The notes under the pieces: generated by a model
Database searches by the model: none
Seen by the model: only the letters and a program-made list of their open reading frames with translations
Told to the model about the DNA's origin: nothing
Position numbers and translations under genes: made by a program
NCBI RefSeq assembly: GCF_021538895.1
Contig: NZ_JADDRL010000008.1
Location: 1-64,000 of the forward strand
Direction: 5' to 3'
DNA length: 64,000 nucleotides
From: Streptomyces olivochromogenes
Lineage (GTDB): Bacteria > Actinomycetota > Actinomycetes > Streptomycetales > Streptomycetaceae
Shown: positions 26,298 through 35,274 of the stretch, one piece after another
Position numbering within the stretch: the first letter of the stretch is position 1
Layout: the number at the start of each line of letters is the position of its first letter

Positions 26298-27128
26298 CTA
26301 GACCGGCGGCCAGGGAATCGCCGGCCACTCCCCGCTCGGCTCCGGATGCTTCCCCGATGTCAGCAGTGCCCCGATCCGCGCGCGCGTGGCCGCGAGCTCG
26401 GCCGCGGTGATCAGCCCGGCCAGCCGGATGCCGAGCGTGCCGCCGTCGCCCAGGGCGTCCCTGAGCCCCTTGAGCACGCCGACCGCGTCGGGGGTGAGCG
26501 GCTCCCCCGCCCAGCCCCACAGCAGGGTGCGGAGCTTGTTCTCCACATTGAAGGTGACCCCGTGGTCGATGCCGTACAGCTGCCCCTCGGACGTCGGCAG
26601 CAGGTGACCGCCCTTGCGGTCCGCGTTGTTGATCACGGCGTCCAGGACGGAGAGCCGCCGCAGCCGCTCGTCGTCGGCGTGCACCAGCAGCGCCGTGCGG
26701 CCCTCACCGACCTCGGCGAAGCCGATCGCCTTCCAGCCGGGTCCGGCCTCCTCGCCGTCCACCAGGGCGAGCAGCTCGGTCTCCGGGGTCTCCTCGACCC
26801 ACAGCTGGACCATGCCCTCGCCGTACGGCCCGTCCCGCAGCACGGTGGGCGGTACGAGCCCCCAGCCGGTGACCTCGGACACCTCGTAGGCGGCGACCTC
26901 GCGCTCGGCGAGGGTGCCGTCGGGGAAGTCCCACAGCGGGCGCTCCCCGGCGATCGGCTTGTAGATGCAGGACGCCTCCTGGCCGTCGAGGGCGACCGTG
27001 CAGAACAGCGCCGCGTTGGACGCCTCGCGGATGCGCCCGCGTACCGTCAGCTCCCCTTCGGCGAGCAGTGCGGCGGGGGCGACGCCGGGCGTCACGCTCC
27101 CCGGCGGTATCCGTTCTGGCGCGGACAT
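26298..27128 (-). CDS. SCO1664-family protein (PI3/4-kinase-like fold), unknown function
   Basis: A 276-residue conserved actinobacterial protein. Kinase-like features are [19 protein letters not shown] near the N-terminus (Lys of a nucleotide site), [17 protein letters not shown] (catalytic-loop-like Asp and Asn) and [10 protein letters not shown] (metal-binding-Asp-like). ATG 27128 has AAGGA upstream and overlaps the end of the DUF3090 gene by 37 bases, so the two are likely coupled. The substrate is unknown. Its constant neighbours hint at a shared pathway with mshC, but nothing in the sequence proves it. Confidence 0.85.
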   Translation of the reverse strand: MSAPERIPPGSVTPGVAPAALLAEGELTVRGRIREASNAALFCTVALDGQEASCIYKPIAGERPLWDFPDGTLAEREVAAYEVSEVTGWGLVPPTVLRDGPYGEGMVQLWVEETPETELLALVDGEEAGPGWKAIGFAEVGEGRTALLVHADDERLRRLSVLDAVINNADRKGGHLLPTSEGQLYGIDHGVTFNVENKLRTLLWGWAGEPLTPDAVGVLKGLRDALGDGGTLGIRLAGLITAAELAATRARIGALLTSGKHPEPSGEWPAIPWPPV

Positions 27129-27682
27129 ACGTGTCCTTCCGGGTCGAGCGGGAGGCTGCACAGCGGGCACGGCGGCCGCCCGGCGTTGACGACGTCGAGG
27201 GCGCGCTTGGCGAAGGCTCTGGCCTGCGCGCCGGTGAGCCGGACCCGCAGCATCGGGGGCCCGTTCTCCTCGTCCTGGAGGAGCCGCTCCTCGGCCTCCG
27301 CGAGATCCTCCTCGGAGTCGGCGTCCAGCTCCACCAGCGCCTGGGCCTCGACGACCATGCGCTCTTCCTCGCCGTCCCAGGCCAGGGCCATGGTGCCGAC
27401 GCGGAACTCCTCCTCGATCGGGGTGTCCAGCGGAGCCGAGTCGGAGATCTCCGTGGGCGCGACGGCGGGGACGGCGGCATTGCCGCCGCTACGCCGTACG
27501 ACCTCGTCGAGCAGTTCGTCCATGCGCTCGGCGAGGGCGGCGACCTGGGTCTTCTCCAGGACCACGCTGGTCACCCGGGGGCCGGCGGTGGCCTGGAGGA
27601 AGAACGTACGGCGCCCGGGCAGCCCGACCGTACCGGCCACGAAACGCTCCGGCGGGTCGTAGAGGAACACCTGACGGGACAC
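27092..27682 (-). CDS. DUF3090 family protein
   Basis: A 196-residue protein starting VSRQVFLYDPPERFVAG (GTG 27682). The body is acidic. The C-terminus has [16 protein letters not shown], a zinc-ribbon-like cluster of cysteines and a histidine. Function unknown. It lies between the phosphomutase-like gene (87 bases upstream) and the overlapping SCO1664-family gene. This three-gene set is conserved across many actinobacteria. Confidence 0.88.
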   Translation of the reverse strand: MSRQVFLYDPPERFVAGTVGLPGRRTFFLQATAGPRVTSVVLEKTQVAALAERMDELLDEVVRRSGGNAAVPAVAPTEISDSAPLDTPIEEEFRVGTMALAWDGEEERMVVEAQALVELDADSEEDLAEAEERLLQDEENGPPMLRVRLTGAQARAFAKRALDVVNAGRPPCPLCSLPLDPEGHVCPRQNGYRRGA

Positions 27683-27769
27683 GTCCTGTCTCCATTGGAA
27701 TCGAGAGTGCGTGAGAGTGCATGCGTGAACGCGACTGTGTGGATCGCTTCACCCTACTGCGGCCGACGA

Positions 27770-28456
27770 TCACGGTGCGCCCGCACCGCCCCCGACCGGT
27801 GCGTCTTCCCCCTGGGGTTCCTCGCGCGGCGCAAGGGAGGCGAAATCCCCGGTGTCGCCGAGGCGAACGAGAAAAGGCCTGAGCCGGGTGTAACGGATCG
27901 CCGTGATGGAACACGGTTCGACGGAGATCCGTTGGAAGAGGTCGAGATGCAGTCCGAGGGCGTCCGCGACGAGCGACTTGATGATGTCGCCGTGCGAGCA
28001 CATCAGGTACACGGCGTCGGCGCCGTGGTCGCGCTCCACGCGCGCGTTCCACTCGCGTACGGCGTCGGCGGCCCGGGTCTGCATCGCCCGCATCGACTCG
28101 CCGCCGGGGAACGCGGCCGCCGACGGGTGCGTCTGCACCACCTGCATCAGCGGCTCGTCCATGAGCTCGGCGAGCTTGCGGCCGGACCAGTCGCCGTAGT
28201 GGCACTCCCCGATCCGCTCGTCGGTGTGGGCGCGCAGCTCCGGGCGGGCGTCGAGCAGCGGCCTGAGGGTCTCCTGACAACGTTGCAGCGGGCTGGTGAC
28301 GACCTCCGAGAGGGGCAGCCCGGCGAGCCGTCCGGGCAGCGCGGCGGCCTGGGCCGCCCCCCGCTCGTCGAGGGCGACCCCCGGCGTCCAGCCGGCGAGC
28401 AGGCCCGCGGTGTTGGCGGTGGAACGTCCGTGCCTTACGAGGATCAGCGTGGGCAT
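27770..28456 (-). CDS. Histidine-phosphatase superfamily protein (MSMEG_4193-type phosphomutase)
   Basis: A 228-residue phosphoglycerate-mutase-like protein. LILVRHGRSTANTAG has the RHG nucleophile. TSPLQRCQET and GECHYGDW are conserved active-site parts, and CSHGDIIKSLVADALG holds the second histidine. The C-terminal 30 residues are disordered. It is the first gene of the leftward cluster with DUF3090, the SCO1664-family gene and mshC, and is divergent from corA across about 70 bases. Whether it is a mutase or phosphatase is not known. Confidence 0.88.
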   Translation of the reverse strand: MPTLILVRHGRSTANTAGLLAGWTPGVALDERGAAQAAALPGRLAGLPLSEVVTSPLQRCQETLRPLLDARPELRAHTDERIGECHYGDWSGRKLAELMDEPLMQVVQTHPSAAAFPGGESMRAMQTRAADAVREWNARVERDHGADAVYLMCSHGDIIKSLVADALGLHLDLFQRISVEPCSITAIRYTRLRPFLVRLGDTGDFASLAPREEPQGEDAPVGGGAGAP

Positions 28457-28527
28457 GCCGCCCAGGGTAGGCGCACGCCGCGAACGACAGGGTGCGCCGG
28501 TCGGCGCCCGGCGGGAGAATACGCCCC

Positions 28528-29526
28528 GTGATCGTCGACTGTGCCATCTACCGCAACGGGCACCGTACGGAGAGTCCCCAGGACTTCTCCGACGCCCTGG
28601 CGGAGGCGCGCGCCCGCGGTGACAGCTTCCTGTGGATCGGGCTGTACGAGCCGACGGAGAAGGAGTTCGACCTGGTCACCGAGGAGTTCGGGCTCCACCC
28701 GCTGGCCGTCGAGGACGCCCTGAAGGCTCACCAGCGGCCCAAGCTGGAGGTGTACGACGACTCGCTGTTCGTGGTGCTCAAGCCGGTGACCTACGAGCCG
28801 AAGAGCGACACGGTCGCCTCCGGGGAGCTGATGCTGTTCATCGGCGACTCGTTCCTGGTGACGGTGCGCCATGGCGAGGGGTCGCCGCTCGGCAGCATCC
28901 GGCGCCATCTGGAGGAGCAGCACGAGATGCTGCGGCACGGTCCGACCGGGGTGCTGTACTCGATCACCGACGCGGTCGTCGACCACTACCTGGAGGTGGC
29001 CACCGAGCTCGGGACCGACCTGGAGGAGCTGGAGGCCGAGGTGTTCTCACCGAACCTCGGCGGCTCCCGGCACACGGCGTCGCGGATCTACACCTTCAAA
29101 CGGCAGGTGCAGGAGTTCCGACGGGCGACGGGACCGCTGGCGCTGCCCATGACCAAGCTCGCGGGACTGGGGCCCTTCGCGATGGACGTGCCGTTCGTGC
29201 ACGAGGCCGCCCGTCCGTTCTTCCGGGACGTGAACGACCACCTCACGCGCGTGAACGAGTCCGTGGAGGGCCTGGACCGGCTGGTCTCGGACGTGCTGGC
29301 GGCGCATCTGGCGCAGACGAGCGTGCGGCAGAACGACGACATGCGGAAGATCTCGGCCTGGGCGGCGATGGCCGCGATCCCCACGATGATCGCGGGGATC
29401 TACGGCATGAACTTCGACCACATGCCGGAGCTGCACTGGCTGTGGTCGTATCCGTTGGTCATCGGGACCATGGGCCTGCTGGAGCTGGTGCTCTACCGCA
29501 TGTTCAAGCGCCGCGGCTGGCTGTGA
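28528..29526 (+). CDS. corA: CorA-family magnesium/cobalt transporter
   Basis: A 332-residue pentameric divalent-cation channel. A large cytoplasmic domain (about 1-265) precedes two C-terminal membrane helices. The signature GMN is in GIYGMNFDHMPE at the end of helix 1, and helix 2 ends in a basic tail (MFKRRGWL). GTG 28528 is used; CGGGAG about 15 bases upstream is a weak ribosome-binding site. Confidence 0.93.
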   Translation: MIVDCAIYRNGHRTESPQDFSDALAEARARGDSFLWIGLYEPTEKEFDLVTEEFGLHPLAVEDALKAHQRPKLEVYDDSLFVVLKPVTYEPKSDTVASGELMLFIGDSFLVTVRHGEGSPLGSIRRHLEEQHEMLRHGPTGVLYSITDAVVDHYLEVATELGTDLEELEAEVFSPNLGGSRHTASRIYTFKRQVQEFRRATGPLALPMTKLAGLGPFAMDVPFVHEAARPFFRDVNDHLTRVNESVEGLDRLVSDVLAAHLAQTSVRQNDDMRKISAWAAMAAIPTMIAGIYGMNFDHMPELHWLWSYPLVIGTMGLLELVLYRMFKRRGWL

Positions 29527-29589
29527 GGCGGCGCCGCCCACGGTGAGTGAGCGGGCTTTGGGCGAGTCGAGCGGGCAGTCGAGCGGGCC

Positions 29590-30378
29590 TCAGGCGAATT
29601 CGGGGGCCGTGTTCGCCGGGCCGCCGAGGGCGTCGCGGCGCTCCGGCATCCTCAGGGACACCATCCGCCGCCAGCCCGCGAGCCGCTCGTACGCGTACAC
29701 GGCGTGGATACCGGCCATCAGCACCGCGGACCTGGCCCGGGACCAGCCGAGGATGCGCCCCATGCGGGCCATGACGGCGAGGCTGACGTCCCGGTGGACG
29801 CGGATCTCGGCCAGGGCGCACGCGCGCAGGGTCCGCTGGATGGCGGGGCCGTGACCGGCGTACGCGAGACGCAGCAGTTCCTCGTGGCAGTAGGCGAGGT
29901 GGTTGTCCTCGTCGGCCGCGATCATCCGTACCGCCCGGCCGAGGTCGGGGTGCTCCCCGAAGTGCCTGCGCAGCAGTTCCATCTGCTCACAGGCCCGCTG
30001 CTCGGTGACACGGCTGTGGGCGAGGTAGACGACGATGTCCAGCACGGTGAGCGGTTCGTCGGCCTTGAGCTTCTCGTGGGCGAGGCCGATGCCCTGCCGC
30101 TCCAGGAGCATCGTGTAGTCGGTCTCGGGCGGTACGGGCACGGGCTTCAGGCCGCGCTTGCGCAGCAGGGCGTTGAAGATCCGGCCGTGCTTGTCCTCGT
30201 CCGCGCCGTGCCGGGTGATCTTGGGGGCGAGCGCGCGTTCACCGTCCGGCACCAGCGCGGCGATGCGCCCGTTCTCCCAGCCGCCCTGCGCTTCCCCGCC
30301 GGCCGCGATGGAGCAGAAGAGCCGGAAGGACTCGTCGTTGTCGAGGATCTCCTGGAACAGACTCTTGGCCGAAAGCAT
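29590..30378 (-). CDS. Ferritin-like-fold protein of unknown function
   Basis: A 262-residue helical protein. Paired acidic/His motifs ITRHGADEDKHGRIFN and MIAADEDNHLAYCHEELL look like the two half-sites of a di-iron ferritin-like four-helix bundle. ATG 30378 has GAGAGGTG upstream; the longer open frame before it is implausible. The last 40 residues are basic. Convergent with corA; a small direct repeat GTCGAGCGGG lies in the gap. Possible roles are oxygenase or iron handling; the substrate is unknown. Confidence 0.8.
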   Translation of the reverse strand: MLSAKSLFQEILDNDESFRLFCSIAAGGEAQGGWENGRIAALVPDGERALAPKITRHGADEDKHGRIFNALLRKRGLKPVPVPPETDYTMLLERQGIGLAHEKLKADEPLTVLDIVVYLAHSRVTEQRACEQMELLRRHFGEHPDLGRAVRMIAADEDNHLAYCHEELLRLAYAGHGPAIQRTLRACALAEIRVHRDVSLAVMARMGRILGWSRARSAVLMAGIHAVYAYERLAGWRRMVSLRMPERRDALGGPANTAPEFA

Positions 30379-30582
30379 CGTGGGCACCTCTCTGCAGGAT
30401 GCGCGGGGTTCCGGGAGAATCCCGTGGATTCCGGGGAATTCCACGAGATACCGCAGAGACCGAGTCAAATGCGGCCGGGAGCGTCCTGCAACAGGTATGT
30501 CGCACAACTGGGCCGAAAGAAGGAGCACCGGGGTCCTGACAAGGGCGTAACCGCGTGGGCCCGGGCGCGTTGTTCCCTGTGA

Positions 30583-30623
30583 CGGCCGTGGCGGGGTAGA
30601 CCCCCGAGCCCCCACCACGGCCG
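30583..30623 (-). terminator. Terminator-like hairpin after the F420 oxidoreductase
   Basis: CGGCCGTGG with a following GGGG (30583 on) pairs with CCCC then CCACGGCCG (ending 30623). It lies just after the leftward oxidoreductase stop. Confidence 0.65.
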
Positions 30624-30649
30624 CTGAACTCCCTCTCCCGCCCCCCGCG

Positions 30650-31705
30650 TTACACGAGTCCGGCGCGCTCGGCGGCCTCGCTGCCGGCCCGCAGGGAGGC
30701 GAGCCGCTCGTCGAGCGTGAAGCCCGCGGGGGCCAGCGTGAGCGTGGTGACGCCGACCGCCGCGTAGGCCTTCATCCGGTCGGCGATGCGGTCCACGGAG
30801 CCCAGCAGGGTGGTCCGGTCGATCAGGTCGTGCGGTACGGCGGCCGCGGCGCCCTGCTTGTCCCCCGACAGGTACTTCTCCTGGATCTCGGCGGCTTCCT
30901 CCTCGTACCCCATGCGCCGGGCGAGCTCGTTGTAGAAGTTCTGCTTGCTGCTGCCCATGCCGCCCAGGTACAGCGCGGTGTAGGGGCGGAAGGTGTCGGC
31001 GAGCCGGGCCACGTCCTTGTCGTCGCCGACCGCGAGCGGCAGCGTCGGGCAGACGTCGAACCCGTCCATGGTCTTGCCGGCCTTCTCGCGCCCGGCGCGC
31101 AGGTACGTGACGGCCGTGTCCTCCAGGTGTTCGGCGGAGGGGAAGATGAGCAGCGCGCCGTCGGCGATCTCGCCGGTCTGCTCCAGGTTCTTCGGTCCGA
31201 TGGCGGCGATGTACAGCGGGATGTGCTCCCGCTCCGGGTGCACGGTCAGCTTGATCGGCTTGCCCGGGCCGCCGGGCAGCGGCAGCGTCCAGTGCGCACC
31301 GTCGTACGTCAGGCGCTCCCGGGTCATCGCCTTGCGCACGATCTCGACGTACTCGCGCGTCCGCGCCAGCGGCTTGTCGAACTTGACGCCGTACCAGCCC
31401 TCGGAGACCTGCGGCCCCGAGACGCCGAGGCCGAGGCGGAAGCGGCCGCCGGAGAGCGAGTCGAGGGTGGCGGCGGTCATCGCGGTCATCGCCGGCTGAC
31501 GGGCGGGAATCTGCATGATGGCGGAGCCGACGTCGATGCGCTCGGTCTTGGCGGCGACGTACGCGAGCACCGTGGGCGCGTCGGATCCGTAGGCCTCCGC
31601 GGCCCAGCACACGGCGTAGCCGAGCCGGTCCGCCTCCTGGGCCACGGCGAGATTGTCCGCGTCCATTCCGGCGCCCCAGTAGCCGAGGTTGATCCCGAGC
31701 TGCAT
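30650..31705 (-). CDS. LLM-class F420-dependent oxidoreductase
   Basis: A 351-residue luciferase-like TIM-barrel enzyme. The start MQLGINLGYWGAGMDADN is typical of F420-dependent LLM proteins. SGGRFRLGLGVSGPQVSEGWYG is the conserved substrate/cofactor loop, and RMKAYAAVGVTTLTLAP is a C-terminal strand-helix element. ATG 31705 has AAGGGG upstream. A perfect palindrome TTACTGATCAGTAA lies 13 bases before the start. Natural substrate unknown. Confidence 0.88.
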   Translation of the reverse strand: MQLGINLGYWGAGMDADNLAVAQEADRLGYAVCWAAEAYGSDAPTVLAYVAAKTERIDVGSAIMQIPARQPAMTAMTAATLDSLSGGRFRLGLGVSGPQVSEGWYGVKFDKPLARTREYVEIVRKAMTRERLTYDGAHWTLPLPGGPGKPIKLTVHPEREHIPLYIAAIGPKNLEQTGEIADGALLIFPSAEHLEDTAVTYLRAGREKAGKTMDGFDVCPTLPLAVGDDKDVARLADTFRPYTALYLGGMGSSKQNFYNELARRMGYEEEAAEIQEKYLSGDKQGAAAAVPHDLIDRTTLLGSVDRIADRMKAYAAVGVTTLTLAPAGFTLDERLASLRAGSEAAERAGLV

Positions 31706-31717
31706 GGCCGAATCCCC

Positions 31718-31731
31718 TTACTGATCAGTAA
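31718..31731. promoter_or_regulatory. Perfect 14-bp palindrome, candidate repressor operator
   Basis: TTACTGATCAGTAA is a perfect palindrome. It lies 13 bases upstream of the F420-oxidoreductase ATG, in the 200-base region shared with the divergent aldo/keto reductase. The size and symmetry fit a TetR- or MarR-type operator. Confidence 0.55.
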
Positions 31732-31905
31732 TGTCCCTGTGGCCCCGACCCTAGCGCGGCACGGCTGCGGTGGGCAGTGGGTGCGGCCGTCGGGGGGACC
31801 GGCCGCGGGGCCGTCCGTGGCCGTGCCGAACTCCCGTGGTCCTGGGGAAATCGGTTGTCCACAGGCAACCCAATCCAACAGTTCTGGCCAGTAATCTCGG
31901 CGTTC

Positions 31906-32889
31906 ATGGAGCAGAGGCATCTCGGCCGTACCGGCCTGCGCGTGTCCCGGATCGGACTCGGCACCCTGACCTGGGGCCGGGACACCGACGAGCACGACGC
32001 CGCGGACATGCTGAAGGCGTTCTGGGAGGCCGGCGGAACCCTCGTCGACACCGCGGACGTGTACGGCGACGGGGAGTCCGAGTATCTGCTCGGACGGCTG
32101 ATAGACGGCCTGGTGCCGCGCCGCGACCTGGTCCTGTCGACCAAGGCCGGCAGCGTCCCGGATCCCGACCGGCGCTTCGACGGCTCGCGCGGCCATCTGC
32201 TCTCCGCGCTGGACGCCTCGCTCGCCCGCCTCGGTACGGACTACGTCGACGTCTGGCACGTGCACGCCTACGACCCGGACACCCCGCTGGAGGAGACCCT
32301 CCAGGCCCTCGACCTGGCAGTGAGCAGCGGCCGTGCCCGGTATGTCGGCGTCTCCAACTTCTGCGGCTGGCAGTTGGCCAAGGCCGCGACCTGGCAGCTC
32401 GCGCAGCCGGGCGCGCGCACCCGGCTGGCGAGCACGCAGATGGAGTACTCGCTGCTCCAGCGCGGCGTGGAACGCGAGGTGCTGCCCGCCGCCCTGGACC
32501 TGGGCGTCGGCCTGCTCCCCTCCTCCCCGCTCGGCCGTGGCGTCCTGACGGCCAAGTACCGTCACTCCACCCCGCCCGACTCGCGGGGCGCCTCGGAACA
32601 CCTGGCGCCGTTCGTCGCGCCGTACCTCGACGACACGGCGAGCCGGATCGTCGACGCGCTGACGACTGCTGCCGACGGGCTCGCCGTGACCCCGCTCCAG
32701 GTCGCCCTCGCCTGGGTCCGCGACCGGCCCGGCGTGGCCGCCCCGATCGTCGGCGCGCGCACGGCGCAGCAGCTCACGGCGGCATTGTCAGTGGAGGCGC
32801 TTAGTCTTCCTGACGAGATCTGCCGGGCGCTCGACGATGTGTCGGCGCCCGTGCACCGCTATCCCGATCACGACTGGAGCACGCTGTGA
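31906..32889 (+). CDS. Aldo/keto reductase
   Basis: A 327-residue NADPH-dependent TIM-barrel oxidoreductase. The catalytic set is visible: Asp and Tyr in LVDTADVYGDGESE, Lys in LVLSTKAG, and His in DVWHVHAYD. The cofactor region is GVSNFCGWQLAKA and APIVGARTAQQL. ATG 31906 has no Shine-Dalgarno. TAATCT at 31892-31897 is placed as a -10 box eight bases upstream, so the mRNA may be leaderless. Its GTGA overlap with the next gene implies coupled translation. Confidence 0.9.
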   Translation: MEQRHLGRTGLRVSRIGLGTLTWGRDTDEHDAADMLKAFWEAGGTLVDTADVYGDGESEYLLGRLIDGLVPRRDLVLSTKAGSVPDPDRRFDGSRGHLLSALDASLARLGTDYVDVWHVHAYDPDTPLEETLQALDLAVSSGRARYVGVSNFCGWQLAKAATWQLAQPGARTRLASTQMEYSLLQRGVEREVLPAALDLGVGLLPSSPLGRGVLTAKYRHSTPPDSRGASEHLAPFVAPYLDDTASRIVDALTTAADGLAVTPLQVALAWVRDRPGVAAPIVGARTAQQLTAALSVEALSLPDEICRALDDVSAPVHRYPDHDWSTL

Positions 32890-35201
32890 GCACGGAGCCG
32901 GAGACCACGGAGGAAACCGGGCCGGGGACCCCGGACACCGCGGACGGCGCCACGACCGCCGAAGGCACGCCGACCGGGGAGGCCGGCGGGACCGCAGCGG
33001 CGGAGGCGGTCGATCCGACTGCCGACGGCGTTGCGGATGTCGAGGCCGATGCCGAGGCCGACGGCGATGACGGCGGCACCGACGCGGGGGCGCGGTCGGG
33101 CGACGCCGAGGCCGGAACCGATGCCAAGGTGTCCGAGGCGCAGGCCGAACTCGCGGCGCAGCGGGTCGAGCGGGAGCGGATCGAGCGGCGGAAGGCCGAG
33201 CGGAAGGGGCCGGTCGCCGCGGGCACCAAGCTGAGCGGCAAGGCGGCCGATCTGCTCGCGGCGGTACGGGCGGTGGAGAGCGGCGAGAAGCCCGCGGCCA
33301 CGGTCTTCGAGGAGCGGGAGCCTGCGCCGCGCCGCCCGGCGCCCGAGTCCGCGCCCCGTCCGCAGCCCCTCACGCAGGCGGTCGCCGAGACCGCCGTGCC
33401 CGCCGCCCCGGCGGCGGAGTCGGTCGACGCCGTGCGCCGCGTCCTGACCGACGGCGGCGCGCCCGAGACGCTCGCGCCCCAGGTCGCGGCGGCCCTCGGC
33501 GAGGGCGCGGACGCCCTGTTGCGGGAGGACCCCTGGCAGTTGCTGCGGGTCGCCGGCATCCGGCCGGACCGGGCGGACGGCTTCGCGCGGGCGCTGCTCG
33601 GCGCGGAGTGCCGCCCGGACGACGAGCGGCGCGCCCGCGCCGTCACCGTCTGGCTGCTGGAACAGGCGGCCCTGGCCGGGCACACCTCGCTGGAACTGCC
33701 CGCGCTCGTCGCCGCACTGGCCAAGGGCGGCGTCCCGGATCCGGACGCCGCCGTGCAGAGCACGCTCGCGGAGGGCGAGGCCCTGGTCTTCCAGGACGCC
33801 CTGGAGGAGCCGGGTGCCCCGGCGCGACAGCCCCGGCAAGGGGAGGAAGACAGTGAGTCGGGCGAGGAGGGCGAGGAGGAGCGGCCGGTCCGCGTCCTCG
33901 TCGGTCTGGAGCGGTACGCGCTCGCCGAGGAGAGCCTCGCCGACGGACTGGCCCGCCTGGCCAACTCGGTGCCGAAGGAGGACGGCCCGGCCGAGGCCTG
34001 GGAGCGGGCCGCCGCCGGGGCCCGGGGCTCCGCCGGCGAGTTGATCGGCGCGGTCGCGGGGCACGGGCTGGTGCTGCACACCGGCGGGTACGCGTCCCTG
34101 GCCGACCCGGCGCGCCTGCTGTCCGAGGTGCCCGGTCTGGGGCTGCGCGCCTGGGCCGCCGCGCACACGGCCGACGGCCGGGACCGCTTCGCGACCCTGC
34201 TCGCCGGTTTCGGCACGGCGGACGCCCCGTCCGAGCGGCCGGTGGGCGGGACCGCCACCGTCGCGGGCCTGTTGTCCGGCGCCGAGGGCCCCGGCCGCGA
34301 CGCGGACGGCGCGTTCGATCTCGACCTGCTCATCGTGCTCGACGCACCCCAGCTGGACGTCGAGACGGCGGCGCTGCTCGTCGAGTCGCTGCCGGACGGC
34401 GCGCGGCTGGTGCTGGCCGGAGACCCGGCCGTGCTCTGGTCGGTCGGGCCCGGGCGGGTGTTCGCGGATCTGCTCGCGGCGCGGACGTGCCCGCAGATCG
34501 CCTCGCGGGTGCCCGACCCCGGCCCCCTCGGTGAGCTGGTCTCGGGCATCGGCGTCGGCGAGCTGAACCAGGTCGACGCGCCCGGCAAGGAACTCGTCAT
34601 CGTGCCGGTGCGGGACGCGGGCGACGCCGTGCACCGGACGGTGCAGCTGGTCGCGGACTCGGTGCCGCGGGCGATCGGCGTCCCGGCCGAGCAGACGGTG
34701 GTGATCACTCCGGGGCACGGCGGGGCGGCGGGCACCCGCGCGCTCAACGCCGCGCTCAAGGAGCGGCTCAACCCCGGTCCGGGCCGCTTCGGGGGCTTCG
34801 ACCCGGGTGACCGGATCGCCTACTCCCCCGCGCCGGGGCGCACGCTCGCGGGCCAGGTCGTGAAGGCCGACGCCGAGGGGCTGCACCTGTCGTGCTCGGG
34901 CGCCCCCGTCGTCGTACCGAGGGAGCGGGTGGAGCAGTCCGTGCGGCACGGGTGGGCGCTGACCGCGCACCAGGCGGCGGGCGGCCGGTGGCCGGCGGTG
35001 GTCGTGGTCCTGCCCGGTGACGTCGCGCAGTCCCTCAGCCGGCCCTGGGTCTACACGGCCTTCAGCCGGGCGGACCGGCACCTCTCCGTGGTCCACGGCG
35101 TCGAGCAGGCCCTGGCGAGAGCGGTCACCGAAACGCCGCCCAAGCCCCGCACGACCCGCCTCCCGGCGCTTCTACGAACCCAGGTCCCCGCGTCCGGCTG
35201 A
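32886..35201 (+). CDS. RecD2-like protein with decayed helicase motifs
   Basis: A 771-residue protein. Residues 1-90 are acidic and disordered; 95-190 hold a basic stretch and linker. A RecD2-type helix-hairpin-helix region (about 180-300) includes EDPWQLLRVAGIRPDRADG. The helicase core follows, but where Walker A (TGGxGxGKT) should be it reads VLHTGGYASLADP (396-408), lacking the GKT. The Walker B position reads LLIVLDAPQLD instead of an IVDEASM-like sequence. LVLAGDPAVLWSVGPGRVF and the C-terminal TAHQAAGGRWPAVVVVLP and YTAFSRADRHLSVV motifs are retained. ATP hydrolysis looks unlikely, so it may bind DNA as a pseudo-helicase. GTGA overlap with the reductase gene. Confidence 0.8.
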   Translation: MSTEPETTEETGPGTPDTADGATTAEGTPTGEAGGTAAAEAVDPTADGVADVEADAEADGDDGGTDAGARSGDAEAGTDAKVSEAQAELAAQRVERERIERRKAERKGPVAAGTKLSGKAADLLAAVRAVESGEKPAATVFEEREPAPRRPAPESAPRPQPLTQAVAETAVPAAPAAESVDAVRRVLTDGGAPETLAPQVAAALGEGADALLREDPWQLLRVAGIRPDRADGFARALLGAECRPDDERRARAVTVWLLEQAALAGHTSLELPALVAALAKGGVPDPDAAVQSTLAEGEALVFQDALEEPGAPARQPRQGEEDSESGEEGEEERPVRVLVGLERYALAEESLADGLARLANSVPKEDGPAEAWERAAAGARGSAGELIGAVAGHGLVLHTGGYASLADPARLLSEVPGLGLRAWAAAHTADGRDRFATLLAGFGTADAPSERPVGGTATVAGLLSGAEGPGRDADGAFDLDLLIVLDAPQLDVETAALLVESLPDGARLVLAGDPAVLWSVGPGRVFADLLAARTCPQIASRVPDPGPLGELVSGIGVGELNQVDAPGKELVIVPVRDAGDAVHRTVQLVADSVPRAIGVPAEQTVVITPGHGGAAGTRALNAALKERLNPGPGRFGGFDPGDRIAYSPAPGRTLAGQVVKADAEGLHLSCSGAPVVVPRERVEQSVRHGWALTAHQAAGGRWPAVVVVLPGDVAQSLSRPWVYTAFSRADRHLSVVHGVEQALARAVTETPPKPRTTRLPALLRTQVPASG

Positions 35202-35223
35202 TCCGCGCGCTCGGATCAGCCGG
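35194..35223. terminator. Bidirectional terminator hairpin overlapping a stop codon
   Basis: CCGGCTGATCCG (35194-35205) pairs perfectly with CGGATCAGCCGG (35212-35223). The left arm contains the TGA of the RecD2-like gene (35199-35201). It lies between convergent genes. Confidence 0.8.
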
Positions 35224-35274
35224 CCTTCCGGATCCGCCGCCTCTGCAAGCGACCACGGCGGCGGATTCCGGCGG

